Notes: a model not told the origin generated them from the sequence alone. Counted from the first letter of the stretch, positions 1 through 12,662 are shown. The stretch: 64,000 bases of DNA from Coptis chinensis (GCA_015680905.1 CM027382.1:9149501-9213500); one strand, 5' to 3'. A program made the numbers and translations.

Positions 1-758
1 ACTTTGATGGAATGACTCCTTCCTAAATTTGCAGCCGTTTGAATGAAGAAACTTCAACCAGCTGATATATTGTTGATTAACATCAAAGACTCAATTATGA
101 GTTGGGGAACCATGTGTTTAATGTGAATTATAAGGAACATCGAACCTAGAGGTTAATGTGTTCGATCTGTGATGCCGTTCTACTTTGCAAGTTGCAATTG
201 GCAATTGGAATTGACTTTAAAAGATAATAGAGCTTCCAAAGAATAGGTTATACTGTTATAGTATACCCAAATGTACATAAAGTATTCACTTGATAATTAA
301 GTTAATCCACCTAGTTTACTTTCATCACAAGTTTCTCCAACCATATTCTCTCTCTCTCTCAAGGTTTTAATCTTCAAATAAATTACCCTTTTTGTGTTTT
401 TACCATGTGATTGTGTGCTAATTTTTGTGGAATGTACCATGCAAATCTTCTAAAAGTAGGTCATTTATGTATAATTAGGAATTTTAGGATGATCAAAAGT
501 TAGAAATTAAACTGTCTTCAGACAAGAAAACTAAAAATCAAAAACAGACAATGAAACAATGATTATGAACCGACATAAAGCTATGTTTTGAACCGTTATT
601 CACAAAATTTTGTCATAGAACGAGATATTTAACTGCTATGCACTGTGAATTTTTCTCATAAATATCGAAAGGGGAAAGGAGAACAATATTGTGGAAAATA
701 ATTTGTGCACATAATACTGATATACTGGGACATGCGATGCATTGCAGCTCATGTGATC
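1..758. other. AT-rich intergenic DNA, no gene seen
   Basis: There is no open frame with recognisable homology and no clear element termini. A short CT run lies near 348-360. Confidence 0.6.
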
Positions 759-1407
759 AGGGCTGGTAATGGGTTGGATTGGTTCGGATATATGAAAATT
801 CAAAACCACTTTTTAACCATCTTGATCGACTAGACCGAATGAATATTTGAGTTAGAGAACCAAAACTGAACCGAAAACCTTTTTTTTTGATTCCAAATCC
901 AATCCGAATTAATAACCACAATTTGAATCCGTGGACCGGATCTTTTGTAATTGAATCCCAATTTCCGTTATATAAATATTAGGAAGATGAGCCAATTAGG
1001 ATCTCCCAATACAATAAATAAATAAATAACGATCAACCCAATTTTTATTTTTATTTTGGATGGGATGAGACCCTAATTTCTTATCTCGAGGGCGGGGGGA
1101 TCTGATTGGCTCATCTAGGGGATACTCGTTAATCCTAAATATTATTATAGTTTTTTTTTGCTAAATATAAACTAGATACATAAATTCAAAAGGCATAACA
1201 TATTTGATTAAAGAAGAAAAGTTTCAATACTTAATAAAAAGCCATTACGATAACTTATAACATAACGTTGAGTGTTACATAAAGAGTTTGGTTCTGATTT
1301 TCAAGACCCATAACTGGTCCAAAATACTAATAGTCTATACCAAACCCGTTTTTATTGGTTCAGACCGGATCGGATATTGATTCTTACCGACCCATTGGCA
1401 GCCCAAA
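759..1407. mobile_element. hAT-like MITE, degenerate
   Basis: The ends are imperfect inverted repeats: CAGGGCTGGTAATGGGT on the left and, read inverted, TTTGGGCTGCCAATGGGT on the right. The interior near both ends is rich in GGATCGGAT/GGTTCGGAT words, typical of plant hAT MITEs. Flanking 8-mers ATGTGATC (751-758) and ATGGGATT (1408-1415) match at 6 of 8 positions and are a plausible decayed target-site duplication. No coding sequence is present. A second inverted repeat sits inside at 985-1116. The superfamily is inferred from the termini only. Confidence 0.5.
985..1116. repeat. Short inverted repeat nested in the MITE
   Basis: The 23-nt arm at 985-1007 (AGATGAGCCAATTAGGATCT...) pairs with 1094-1116 read on the other strand, with about three mismatches. 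The loop is about 86 nt. It resembles a small foldback MITE that inserted in the older element; I could not define a target-site duplication. Confidence 0.5.
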
Positions 1408-1415
1408 ATGGGATT

Positions 1416-2329
1416 GCCACTTTGAGACTAATCAATTAATTTTGGCAGTAAACCACCTAACAAAGAGAGAACAAACATAGCAGAATAGATAAACATGAAC
1501 GCCAACAACTAAGAGAAGACATGATCCACTTGTCTTGCATAACTTTGATGATAACACAAAAACAAGAGTGCAGGACCAAAATTGTTCTTACTTATCTTCC
1601 CCACTCAACACTGTTCCATGCCTCATCTTCCCATTACTTAACCAAATTCCGTTCCAAGTTACATCACACTCCCCCTCCTCTACCTTCCACGTGGCACATT
1701 AAACACTATCTAGCAATTACTTGCACTACTCCATGGACTGATGGTGAACATGCAGATCCAACTTAACTCTGGTACTAAAGCTCAAAATCTCAATGCACAC
1801 TCCTTAAATGTTGGCATACATACATATATGTGACGTCATTCGTATCAGCAGTTCATAAAGCTTAAATTCGACGAAATTTCAAAAGTTAAAATGCCAACAT
1901 TGGCATTTTGGACACTGCTTTAAAAATCAACTTAAGTCTTGAAAGTTTGCGACATTTTGCATCATATGCAGTTATGCACTATGATTGGTACCAAAAAGAA
2001 TCATGCGCCGCATGAGGAGTTCAGTTACAGCCGTACACTAACATGCACAAAGTGATGCAATTAAACACACCTCTTGCACTCGGCTGCACGTCTATGATAA
2101 ATTAATCTAACAAAAAAAAAAATTTGAGATTGCGAAATTAAATTTAGATCCATGAATATTAGAGTAAAGTAGTAGACAGAGTGGATATCAAAAAATAACA
2201 AATTCAATGAATTCAATTTCAATTAAAAAAAAAGAGACAGTTCACAAATCATAAAGAATCAACTGTTCTCTATACACTAAAAACTAAAACTCTAAAAACT
2301 GTAGAAAAAACAATATTGAAAAACAATAT
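1416..2329. other. 3' flank of the zinc-finger gene, no gene seen
   Basis: This is AT-rich sequence with no recognisable gene. Its right part (about 2100-2329) should hold the 3' UTR and polyadenylation region of the minus-strand zinc-finger gene. Confidence 0.5.
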
Positions 2330-3084
2330 CTAAGCTGGAATCAAGAAACGAGGCTTCTTCAGCGGCAAAGGACTTTCAACTTCTTGATCAAGAACAGTAC
2401 CAAAACCAGGCCAAAACTCATTCAAAGACGGCAAGTTCAAGTCAAATCCACGGTGATTTTGACTTTGACTATGTGTACTCGAACCAATTCCTTCAGATGA
2501 ACTCACGGTAACACCACCATTAACATTTGTAGTAGTACTATTATTTGCACCACCATCATAGTGGCACCGTTTATGCCCACCTAAAAAGCTTGACCAGATG
2601 GAAAACTTCTATGACAAATTGAACACTCATGGCCCCTACCACTATGTTGATTCTGATTAACTGTGCTAATTGCTCCACTAGTTGTAGTTGTTGATGCACC
2701 TGAATTTGACACTGAAACTGATACCCCTTGATGATCCTCTGATCCCGGTGTAGTTGGCTTACGATGACTCGCTTTATGTCCACCAAGAGCTTGATAAGAA
2801 GAAAACCCTTTGTTACAAACCTTGCACTTGAAGTCAAGATTCTTCATTGAAGGCAGTGATGGCGTTGTTGGGTTCTTCATATCAGTTGGGGCTGTGGTGC
2901 CTCGTGCAAGCATGATTAAGCAAATAGCTAAATATTCTTCTTCAGTTGTTGTTGATGGTGGTGGTGGTGACGATGAACTTTCTTGACGACTACGTTTTGA
3001 GCGTTTTCTTTTCACTACTGAATGAAAGGAGTCTGTGTCTGGTTCATGTAGAGTTGGGGTGTTGTGTAAAGCTTCGAGTGCCAT
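2330..3084 (-). CDS. C2H2 zinc-finger transcriptional repressor, ZAT10/STZ-like, frameshifted
   Basis: This is a single-exon plant C1-2i zinc-finger repressor of about 250 residues, the usual length of the family. Landmarks in order: basic B-box KRKRSKRSR (residues 25-33), L-box [14 protein letters not shown] (about 49-62), finger 1 (C87, C90, H103, H107) with the plant QALGGHK core, finger 2 starting ECSIC, and a C-terminal DLNLP EAR motif that in this family recruits TOPLESS-type co-repressors. The start at 3084 gives the family N-terminus MALEAL. Inside finger 2 the reading frame breaks: where QALGGHK is expected, five T's stand where three would keep frame (near 2582-2586). Downstream in the restored frame the second half of the finger, the EAR motif and a TAG stop at 2330-2332 are all intact. 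The break is either a sequencing or assembly indel in a homopolymer or a very recent null allele. Relatives are induced by drought, salt, cold and wounding. Confidence 0.88.
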
Positions 3085-3180
3085 TAGATTGAACTGAGAA
3101 ACAAAACAGACGGCTGAGATTGTATGAAGGTATGAGAGTTTGTTGAGTGTTGTGAGAGTGAGGAGAGTGGAGAATAAGGT

Positions 3181-3190
3181 GTTTATATAA
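3181..3190 (-). promoter_or_regulatory. TATA box of the ZAT-like gene
   Basis: On the minus strand the sequence reads TTATATAAAC, about 97 nt upstream of the start codon. A transcription start about 30 nt further down would give a leader of roughly 65-70 nt. Confidence 0.65.
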
Positions 3191-5541
3191 GGGGAGGTGT
3201 GAGTGTGAAGAGAAGAGAGAGGGAAGTTGCGTGAGGCGTGAGGACTAAAAAAAAGTGGAAAAGAGTGGTGTGTGTACGGTTAAATGTAGTGGTGATGTTG
3301 TACACTCTGTCTCAAGTAACAGATAACAGCTCATTTTCTTTGTGTGTTCACTGTGCATCTGGCATCTTCTAGGGTACACTGGTGAGAATGGTAACTTGGT
3401 CATCAAGTTACTGATTTAGGTTTCGGACTGCAATAGGTCGGTTAAGGATTCTGTAGTACCTTTTCACTATTTTGAGTAGTTCACTGACCTGTAATAAATC
3501 TGGGAAATTCTTTTATTTGTCTGTTTCTATCTGTTTTCCAAATAAAAGCATCACTTTTTTTTTACCTTGGATGAGTTAATTTAGTTAATGGTATCAAATT
3601 GTAACATGCATCTAGTGTCTGTCCTGAAATTGGTTAACTAGTAAACACCCGGGAGTACAGGATCTTCTGATGGCAGTTCACCGCGAGTACTAAATATGGT
3701 TGAGTTGGTGACTAGGTGGGGTTGAAGTCGGTCAAGGAAAACAAATAGTGGGAGAGGAGAGGGTGACTGAAGTATTATTAGAGTGTGAGAAGAACCCAAA
3801 GAATTCGTCAAAAGTCAAAGCAAACGCGGTCTCTACTATAAAGCCTTCAGTCCCACGCATGTACCCACCCACGTCTCACGTTACGAGAGCCTTGCTGGTG
3901 TGACGAAAGCCAGCCCATTTTTATTCATGAGACAGGTGGAGCACTTTCCTAGTATCTTAAACACTTGATTTGGGCCCATAGATAGTGGCAACAAATAGGA
4001 TACATCACTCTTTAAAGACATCACATTAACTCATCGTTGAAGCTAATTTTGTTTAAACAGTTAATTGCTAAACTAATTTTGACAAGAAGTATGCTTTTAA
4101 ATCTATCTCACTCCAAAGTCATGGTATAGAGCGATTTTGAAATACACTCAAAGGCTCAAAGCACATATGTGGAGCGTTTGATATCTGACGGGTCGTGGAC
4201 ACACTACAATCTAGATTTTAAGTGAACTTTTAAAACATGTATGTCAGATATCTAACATGCACTCCACATTGGTAATCTTTTGAAATCACCATTCTTAGAT
4301 ATAACCTTTCATTTGGAGATTATTAGTTATATTACGCTGTAAAAGAGATGTTTGCAAACTATTACGTACCACTAGTCCATTACTTGTACATACTTAAAAT
4401 GTGTATTATACATTTATACCTTACAATATAGCTAGATACCAAAAATACATACTGGAGAACTATGCTTAGTTTACTAGGCTATGGTCTTGACCCTTTCTAA
4501 CAATTAGCTAGTCTTTAATCCATAGAACGCCATAGTCCATACAGACCATGTTAAAATTAAATTAATCCCATTGCTTCTGAGTCGGCGAGTTTGGTGGATA
4601 ATCACCATTTAGTTGGTCTAGCATTAAATGTCATTTTAATAAGTTTAATCTGCTTATCATAAAAGTCAATCAAATTAGCCTAGGAAAGTTTGAGAATTAC
4701 CTAGAAAGAAACCTTTTTTTCGACCTCGTGTGTAATTTTAATTCTTGTTTCTACTTTGGTTGGCTATCTAGAAAAAAAACATAGAACAGTCACATGAAGA
4801 ATCAGATTCTAGTACACGGCGTTTCGGATAAAGGGTAAAACATAAAAACAAACACACCTAATTAGATGGCAGAACTATTATTCTGTAGGAACTTTCTAGA
4901 TAATAACCATTTGACTGCTAAGATTGTCCGAAAAACGGAGATTAGATAAGTTTAGTCAATTGAGACTACTGGACCGGCTTCGCCCATATAAAATCTTGTG
5001 GGGGAGTATTACTACTCCGTGAATAGTGAGCACACTTGTTGTTGTTGTCGTCTCCATGGACGCGTAACTGACCAGTCTAAGGCCCGCAACTTTCTCCATT
5101 TGCCACATGGCGTTACTTCTAGAACTTGCATAAATATCGTGCAAGCAACTTATAATAAGAAGGGATCGACTTGTTGATTATGCTTGACTAATTTGCTATG
5201 GTTTTTCCTGCTACGGTACTCAAGTACGTCACCTCAATATTTGGTACCGATGGGCCAAATCTTAGGACCCAATCCTAAGCCCAAAAGTAAGTTCACGCTG
5301 CAATACCCACAAGGCCGAAGAGAATCATGTTATACGTAGGGCCCAATCCCATGTTTGTTATTTGCCGACATAGTTTGTAATTTACCAACGGATAAGTCAT
5401 GAACGTTTCGGCAATATATAGAGAAATATCCGAGAGGTGAGTGACGAGATTTTGAACTTTGGTTGCTGCATTTGCTACTGGGTTAACTTTTGGCGGGGAG
5501 ACAAAAAGTTAAAAAAGGTATGTAATTTTATATCCATGGTT
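3191..5541. other. Upstream intergenic region, no gene seen
   Basis: Apart from the inverted repeat at 4111-4318, I find no coding region. The proximal part (3191-about 4100) is the presumed promoter of the zinc-finger gene. Confidence 0.5.
4111..4318. repeat. MITE-like inverted repeat of about 210 bp
   Basis: The outer ends are CTCCAAAGTC and, inverted, CTCCAAATGA. The inner arms TGTGGAGCGTTTGATATCTGAC (4166 region) and GTCAGATATC...CTCCACA (4247-4267) are strong inverted repeats around a loop of about 60 nt. No coding sequence. Too degenerate to assign to a superfamily. Confidence 0.5.
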
Positions 5542-6069
5542 ATAATATGAGAAGCAGAGTGATTTTTAGCTCCCTGCGTTGGTTCCACTTCCAAGCCCTC
5601 CAAGAGAATTTTGAGCCATACACGTCTCATCTTTTCCACAAAAATAGAGAAGTTACAACCGTCACACAATCTTCAAAATTCTCAATTTTACTAGTTTGTC
5701 TCTCATAAAAGTAAAAAAAGAAATAGAAAAAATGTAAAATGGAATAAACCAACAAGTGTGTGTATTTCTTCTTCATTTTCTTCCCGCAAAAACATGTTAA
5801 TAACAATAATATGATTTTTTTGTTAGTTTGTTCTTAATGCATCCATTGTGTTTTTCATATTTTGATTCCTATTTTTTGTTTTGTTTATGTTTTCTTTTTA
5901 TTTCCTTTCTAGTTATAACTGAGAGACAAACTAGTAAAATTGGGAATTTTGAGGATTTTGTGCGAGGTATAACTACCCTATTTTTGTGGAAAAAATGAGA
6001 TATATGGCTGATAATTCCCTCGAAGCACTTGGAGGAAGCAACGCGAGCAAAAATCACTCATAATATGAT
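5542..6069. repeat. Long inverted duplication (hairpin locus)
   Basis: Arm 1 (about 5542-5704) and arm 2 (about 5921-6069) are inverted copies of one sequence of about 155-165 nt, separated by about 215 nt. Shared blocks include CTAGTTTGTCTCTC, TTTTCCACAAAAATAG and GTGATTTTT. The arms are similar but diverged, with scattered substitutions and small indels. Both arms can be read as a peptide fragment containing IFVEKMR followed by KNHS, so the source may be a fragment of a coding gene. There are no obvious transposon termini. A transcript would fold into a long imperfect hairpin, as in young MIRNA or hairpin-siRNA loci. Confidence 0.6.
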
Positions 6070-6396
6070 ATGTAATGATCAATATTCTCTACTACAAGCA
6101 GTAATAGTACACCAATGGAATTAATTCACTCTTGGTCATTTGGAAGGTGGATTTGTATATGATTATTTTGTTGGCACCTAAGTTATACATGTATGCTACA
6201 CAATCATAAATGCAGGCATCTTTTGCAAGATCAAGAACGATACGTGAAGAGCATGAACATTATACGCCTGATGAGGTGTTGGGATGGGCAATAGCGAACT
6301 CACAAAAACCTTACTGTGAAGAGAGAGCGAGAGGAATTAGGGCATAGAGAAACATGAAATGATGGAGAAAAAGAATACAGTTAGTGTTAGTGTTGT

Positions 6397-6809
6397 CATA
6401 GTACAAAATATCCCGATATATCGCGATATTTGGAGATATCTATCCAGATTTCAGAGAAAGATATATAAATATCACGATATGTTCATAGACATATACGACT
6501 GCAAATATCAGTGATATTTTGACGATATTTGCGATATTTTGACGATATTTAGAGATATTTGGCAATATTTTGTGTATATAATAATTTTATTTAATATTTA
6601 CCATTATATTTCAAATAAATATAAATAATGTATCATAATATATAAAAAAATATCTACAATATCCACGATATTTATCGATATTTTGGATATATCCATGATA
6701 TTTGTATGTGAAACAATGTCAAATATCCCCAAAGAGAGGGATATATCCACGATATATATTTAGAAATTGAATATCGATAAATACCCATATCCTGATATTT
6801 TGTACTGTG
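6397..6809. mobile_element. hAT-like MITE with exact 8-bp TSD
   Basis: The element begins CATAGTACAAAATAT and ends with the inverse of CACAGTACAAAATAT. It is flanked on both sides by AGTGTTGT (6389-6396 and 6810-6817), an exact 8-bp target-site duplication of hAT size. The interior is built from repeated GATATTT/CGATAT words and has no ORF, so it is non-autonomous. Confidence 0.8.
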
Positions 6810-6817
6810 AGTGTTGT

Positions 6818-8091
6818 TGCTAATGCTGATGAGACTATAATGTCACCTCATTCGTTATGTGATGATTTGATAGCTGAGATAGTGATTTCTACTACAAAAA
6901 TGCACATAGATAGCATTTATTCAATAGCACTTATAAAAAAACGCTATGAAATTTTTGGAGATAGCGTTTGCTAATTTAGTGCAATGAGTCTTTCTAGCTG
7001 GGACAACTTACAATTGCGTTTAACGGAAAAAGAGCTATAAAATTGATTGCATTTTTGGACATTTGCTATTGCAGGCAGGTCAATATTTGACTTCAACGCA
7101 CCCAATTTTAGCTGCTCAAAGGAAAATCCCAAATTCAAGCCCGCGGTCTTTTTTTTTTCTAATTTCCCTCTTTCCAAATTTAATAAAACACCCACAGAGA
7201 AAACCGCCACCACCACTCTATTTCCCAAATTCAAACCCTATTTCCACCACCTCCAATCACTTCACCACCACGTCCAAAACCGTGCGATCACCTCCAATCA
7301 TCCCACCACCATATCTACCATCACCGACCCATCAAAAATCTTTCCTCTCCTTATTTTTAACAAGAAAAGTAAATTCTTTTGAATTTTTCGAAGGTTCTTT
7401 GAATGTTTTGCAGTGAAGGCATCACCTTTTATGGGTTTTAATCATATTCTGCAAGTAAGTTATCTTCTTCTTCTTCTTGTTTTTGGTTGTGGAGTAAATT
7501 TGTTGGAACCCATGCAGCACCGTAAATGGGAACACCATATTTCTGAGTAGATAATTGAGACATACTCAAAATTGAGATTCAAATCTCTGAAGAGGCAGAA
7601 CCTTATGTGGTTTTTGCTTCTTTGTCTGCAAAGCTAAAACTTGAAAACGAGTCAAAATTGGGCAACCAATTTTTGGGCCAGTTTCACTCATACTTTGGGT
7701 TAGGCCTTGAAGTGTGTTGCCTAGGCCTTAAGCCTAATTTAGTGTTTAGCCCTCGTGAGCTCATGGCCTCATTCTGATGCATTTGTGCTCATTCAGTCAA
7801 ATTGAAATTGTTGATCATAGACGATTTACGGTTCAGTAATTTTTCTTGTGCGATTATATGTTTAAGTGGACATTTACGTGAAGTTTTAAACAACTTTGTA
7901 AAAGATGAAAAATAAGTAGTGGCATATGGAACCAAATTAGGTTGTCTCTAGATGATTTTTGATCAATGAACAGTCATTGAGTTTCTGTCATATATAAATT
8001 AGGATAAGAAGTTACTCTCTATGAGGTTCATTGAAATCTCAAAGAGTCAAAGAAAGAGAATGCATTCACTAGAATCTAAACGTCCAAACCA
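6818..8091. other. Host flank interrupted by the family 1 retroelement
   Basis: This was contiguous with 20676 onward before insertion of the element at 8097-20670. A stretch at about 7140-7340 is pyrimidine- and CCACC-rich, like a plant 5' leader, but I see no convincing coding exon. Confidence 0.45.
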
Positions 8092-8096
8092 GTTCT

Positions 8097-9596
8097 TGAT
8101 AAAACATAAAATGAATAGTTTACCTACGAAATGAATGATGAAACTCAAAACGTAAGTAAACTAAAACTTTCTTATGTGCCTATGTTTATCAAAGATTCTA
8201 CTCTCAATCCTATGAGATATAGTGGAGTAGAGTGATTCGTCCCACTCCTAGTCCTTCCGCATGTTGTGTTCTCTACGTATAAGTATTCTTACTCTAAAGT
8301 CTAATGAGAGATTTACGAAGTGGCAACTAGACTACGATGCAACTACCCACAAGATGCAATTAGTCGATTATCAGAACAACTATGGGAATGCTACGTTGAT
8401 TCGATGATAAGGAGTTAGAGAGGGATTGATTCCACCTTAACTCAACTTAATCCTATTAACGGCGAATAATCGAAATCCGACTTGAAGCTGCCTTCGAACA
8501 ATTGGTTCTTCCTAATCCCTAATTACACATGGCATTCCTACCAATTCATAACTAGCATGTGAGCGGTTAAACCCATTCTCATGGTGAACTAATCGTTTCT
8601 AGAGTGGAAGGAAATTACGACGACTTCTAACGATAATCGAATCAAGCTTTCATCAAGGCTTCTCAACCCCCTCTAATGGAGGTTTAGCCGAGAATCATTC
8701 GCTAATCATTTCGATTAAATTAAAACTAAACATAATATAAAGAATTGAAATTTACTAATCTAAATTAAACAATAATTAAAATCTAATTAATAACTAAGAA
8801 TTGAATAACAAGTAATAAATGAAATCAAATCTAACACAAATGTAAATGACAAGAATAGAAATTAACAAACTAGCTATTTTATTAATCAAACTAATTAAGA
8901 GTAATGATTCTAAGAGTTTAATCTAAAACAAGAATTGAATATAAACTAAACTCAATTTAATTAAATAAAAACTAGATCTATTGTTTTAGGTCTAAAACTA
9001 GCTACCTTAACTATCTACCCTATCTACCATTAACAAAGAGCTAAGCTTTGGTTTTTATACTTTCAAATCCAAAAATCGTGCATGGGCTTGCAGCCACGTT
9101 TTGGGCCAGAGAATCAGGCCCAAAACCCGGTCTTTCAAATTCAAAAAGGCCTCTTCAGCTGCAGTTGGCTTCAATAGACTTTTCGTCCACTTTTGCTCCT
9201 CTGATTGGATCAAGGCTTAGACCATTGGAAAGCTCTTTCCGAGCCGGTCGTTTTGACATATGGTAGGCCCCATTCCAAGGTCTGAGTCCAAAGATATGGC
9301 CTTCGGAAGTTCTGCTAACTTTGTGTGCTGTTTCTGCCCGCGTCGACTTTTCAGCTTTTGACCGGCCTTTAGAAAGGCTTTGTCTTCTTGAATCTTGGCC
9401 TTTAATCACGGAACTCCTTAGTAACCGACCTTTGCTTCTTTATCTCGCTAAAGTGGCACATTTACGTACATAATGGACTTTGAAGCCCGAAATGCATAAA
9501 AACACGTGTCGGTGTTAACTCTTAATTATTACTCACATAATTGGTCTAAAAGTATGTCTATTACGGGGTTAAAACTACAGTTTTGGGCTCTTATCA
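8097..9596 (-). repeat. 3' LTR of the family 1 element
   Basis: This is a 1500-bp direct copy of 19163-20670, with long identical stretches and scattered small indels. Termini are TGATAA and TTATCA. Just inside, at 9597-9610, the minus strand reads TGTTTGGGGTGGTT, a polypurine-like tract that primes plus-strand synthesis. Confidence 0.9.
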
Positions 9597-11409
9597 AACC
9601 ACCCCAAACAGCATTTTGCTTGTCCTCAAGCAAAGATGAGAAATTAGAATAAGTGACAAAAATGGAGTTCTAACTACTCGTTTATTTGAGTCGCGATCGT
9701 GATTGACCATATGCAACAAGGCGCTTAAACCACTAGGAATTCCCTAGTGGACGAGTTATAGCCTCGTGAGAGTTTTCCAGTGAAGGTACTCACAAACTTC
9801 ATCTATACTACAACGACTAAGAAATAAAACTATTGTTTCCTTATTCATGCCCTAAATTAACTATACCTCTCACTAGCAATGCATATAGAGTAATCAAGTC
9901 GAAACCTAAGCTAATATATACATAATAATCAATCATCTACCATAAACATATATACAATGAGTAATACTATGAAATGCCTAGCAGGTTCGTTTCTGAAACT
10001 CGGAATAGCGTCATTAAGTAGGTTCTCACAATAATAGTCAAGATACAACACTCGATTTTTCCACTCAAGTTAAATTTACTCCGATTAATGCGGTGGGCAC
10101 ACTTTACCTTACAATCTCAATGACAACAAGGAAGCCAGAGTCGATCAAACACATCTGCCACTTACTATCACACTAACATATTCCTAATTGAGCTAGAGGT
10201 CTTTATTAGGTGTTGCGGGGATTAAGAGATGGTTTAAGAAGGAAAGAAATGGATATTCAAAAAGGACAAGTCTGAGATAATAGAGTTTTATATTATGTAA
10301 CTTAGAGAAAACCTTGTTATTTTCTTTTGCTTCTATACTTTGTTTCCATCCTTAGCCATATTTTTTTTCTTTTTCTTTTCTTTGGCTTTTGACTCCCTTT
10401 TATTCTTTGGAGTTTTTATTTTATTTCTATTTTTATTTTTCTTTTCTTTGGATGGAAAATTCTTTTCTTTATTTTCTGAAGCAATTAACTAACTTTTGTT
10501 TACACAGGTTTTTTTCTTCTTCTTTCTTCCTCATTCTATTCTCAGACGTATTTAAATTGGGTAGGTTGAATTTTTTAGTTTGTTTTGTTTTGTAACAGGG
10601 TAAAGGAATTGTGGTTTATGGAAGGCTAAAGAAAGGCTCAGAGGGGCTTAACTAGCGGAAAATAATTCATAGGTTTGAATTTCGGCTATATCGATCCAAA
10701 GGGGCCTAAATTCTCGCTTAGGATATTGCATAGTGATCAAGCAAGTGGGACGTGTGATTTCTCTATCGGATTTTACTTCTTCCTTGTGTCATTTCTTAAA
10801 TGTTTTCGGGCTCATATAAGGCTTTAGGCTATATTCTCACAGGATTTGTAGAATAAGTACTCTAGCCTAGATTTTAAACTTTATGCTAACAATCATAGAT
10901 ACTCATGTAATATATTTATAGATAGATGCAAAGATTATTACCTACATATTAACCTAAGTTTCTAACAATTATTCTCGATGCAAAAGCTCATTGAGACTTC
11001 TAGATTGTTAAGAGCATAGAGAAAGAAAACAATACCACTATTCCTAAGTGTATAACATAACTTATTTATTTATATTTTGAAATTTTGAAATTTTAACTAG
11101 AAAACAAATGCATATTATACATATCTATATCCTAACGGATGCCTTAATTACACGCGTGTTTCTATGCCCCAAACAAGAAGCATGATTTGTCCTCAAAGTA
11201 TTGTAAATAAAGAGGGTAGGAAAAATACCATTGAAATGTGTGAAATTCAGGGAACATCTGCAAAATAAAGTTAGAACGCGTACTAAAATAGGAAATAAAA
11301 GCGTATAACTCTATAATGAAGTTCTACCCATTATGGGGTTAACAAGAATGAAATTGCTTGGGACATAAGCAGACACTAACTAGAATGAAAACTTACCTTA
11401 TCTCCCACA
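9597..11409 (-). other. 3' noncoding region of the family 1 element
   Basis: About 1.8 kb separates the ORF B stop from the 3' LTR. It contains a pyrimidine-rich block (about 10330-10580, plus strand). Parts correspond to the noncoding regions ahead of the family 2 and family 3 3' LTRs, for example the stretch around the gaattccctagtgg word at 9738, also seen at 28354, 32429 and 40270. No ORF is supported. Confidence 0.6.
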
Positions 11410-12395
11410 TTACTCATCCTCTTCTTCCATAAAGAAGTGAGGTTCCTTTGGGTCCTGCCATGCCATGATAATTTGCCAGGCTTCCCGCCATTTATCATCT
11501 ATTATTGCTAACGTATTAAGTGCTACTTGGTCTGACGGGGTGTAGGGTGCAACCTGATGAGGTTGTATCCTCCACCCTTTCCAAGTCATTGCACGGAAAG
11601 ATTGAATAATACTATTGGTGGGTCGTACAGTGTCGACCGTAATCCAATCCGTGAAACGTGTACAAAAAACAGGAAAGAAACATAGCATAATACGGGAAAC
11701 TAGAACATGCATAAGAAGGAACTTATGCCTCATGCTATGGGATCGAGCTAAACTAGACATCAAGGTTCGGGGAAGGTCATGACACATACATCCCGTGGCT
11801 AAAGCAAGGAAGACGCTGCAAGTGGCATCATTCACGTAAGAAAAAAACGCCATTCTCCTAAAATGTTTAGCATGATCCAAAACATAACAGTTCCTATGTT
11901 CATGGACCGGGCTACCAAAGGCGACGTTATATTCCCCTTGATCCTCGATACGGAAAATGCCTGCCCCATAGGACTCATGCAAAACTCATAAGTGTAGACG
12001 TACATATTATCTACCCAATAGCACCATGGGTCTTGTATTTCAAATGGGCATAGCAAGTCCAAGAACAAATGCTAGCAAGAACACGGTAATTTCCATTGGT
12101 TCATTATCAATGTTGATGGAGAACACTTGTTCTCCATCCGGTCTTTCAAAGAAAATGCAGTTATCGAAAAATAAGATGCTAGTGTTGGAGAATAAAGTGC
12201 ATCAGGTCTTACCATAAGCGGCTCCCAGCCTAACGTATGTGATAAACAAAACCAAGCACCATAAGTAGTGCTTTGGAACAAATCCTCGAAAAGACTGTTC
12301 GGTATCAATGTTGGAGATGTCATCTCAAAATTATGCTCGGAATAGCTGCGAAATGATCCGAAACTACCCCGAGAAAACTGGAATTTTTGGTCCAC
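11410..12395 (-). pseudogene. ORF B of the family 1 element, retrotransposon protein of unknown function
   Basis: This is a diverged homologue of the plus-strand ORFs at 37644 and 29830. The N-terminal module has GWEPLMVRPDALYSPTLASYF (split by the limit here as GWEPLMVRPDA and YSPTLASYF), matching GWSSLILQPDQ and YSPSLAAYF in the other copies. The C-terminal part (from 11982) carries HRNCYVLDHAKH, a DWITVDTVRPTN block and an acidic end EEEDE; the plus-strand copies have the counterparts DWVKVDSMCPKN and WQTIIYWRDAKE. The two halves are in different frames, joined by a small frameshift near 11980-12070. The predicted start is 12395, with an alternative methionine at 12323. Function unknown; no catalytic motif is visible. 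Confidence 0.6.
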
Positions 12396-12662
12396 GGAAG
12401 TCGGGCGCCGAGTCGCTCTCTTAGTAAGCCGAGTCGCTCAAGATTTGGAATTCAGTGTTTGGCTGGTCGCGCTTCACCTTTTGCGCGAAAAGGCCTCGAC
12501 AAAAATCTGAAAAAAAATTGCAGAGATCGAGTGCGCTCCTCTAGGGCGCGAGTGCGCTCGGAGTTGTTGAAACTCGGAAAATGAGACGAAACGTGGGAAT
12601 CGTGGGAGTGAAAGGTGATGGAGGTTAGGTGTAGTGTGAGTTATGAGTGTAGAATGTAGGAA

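Noticed and set aside
6887-6990. CACTA-like terminus (CTACTACAAAAATGC with AGCG(C/T)TAT repeats)
   Set aside because: The first base pattern resembles an En/Spm end, but I could not find the opposite terminus or a 3-bp target duplication.
7047-7416. Two overlapping plus-strand ORFs of about 115 codons
   Set aside because: Compositionally biased CCACC-rich DNA; neither frame shows a family motif.
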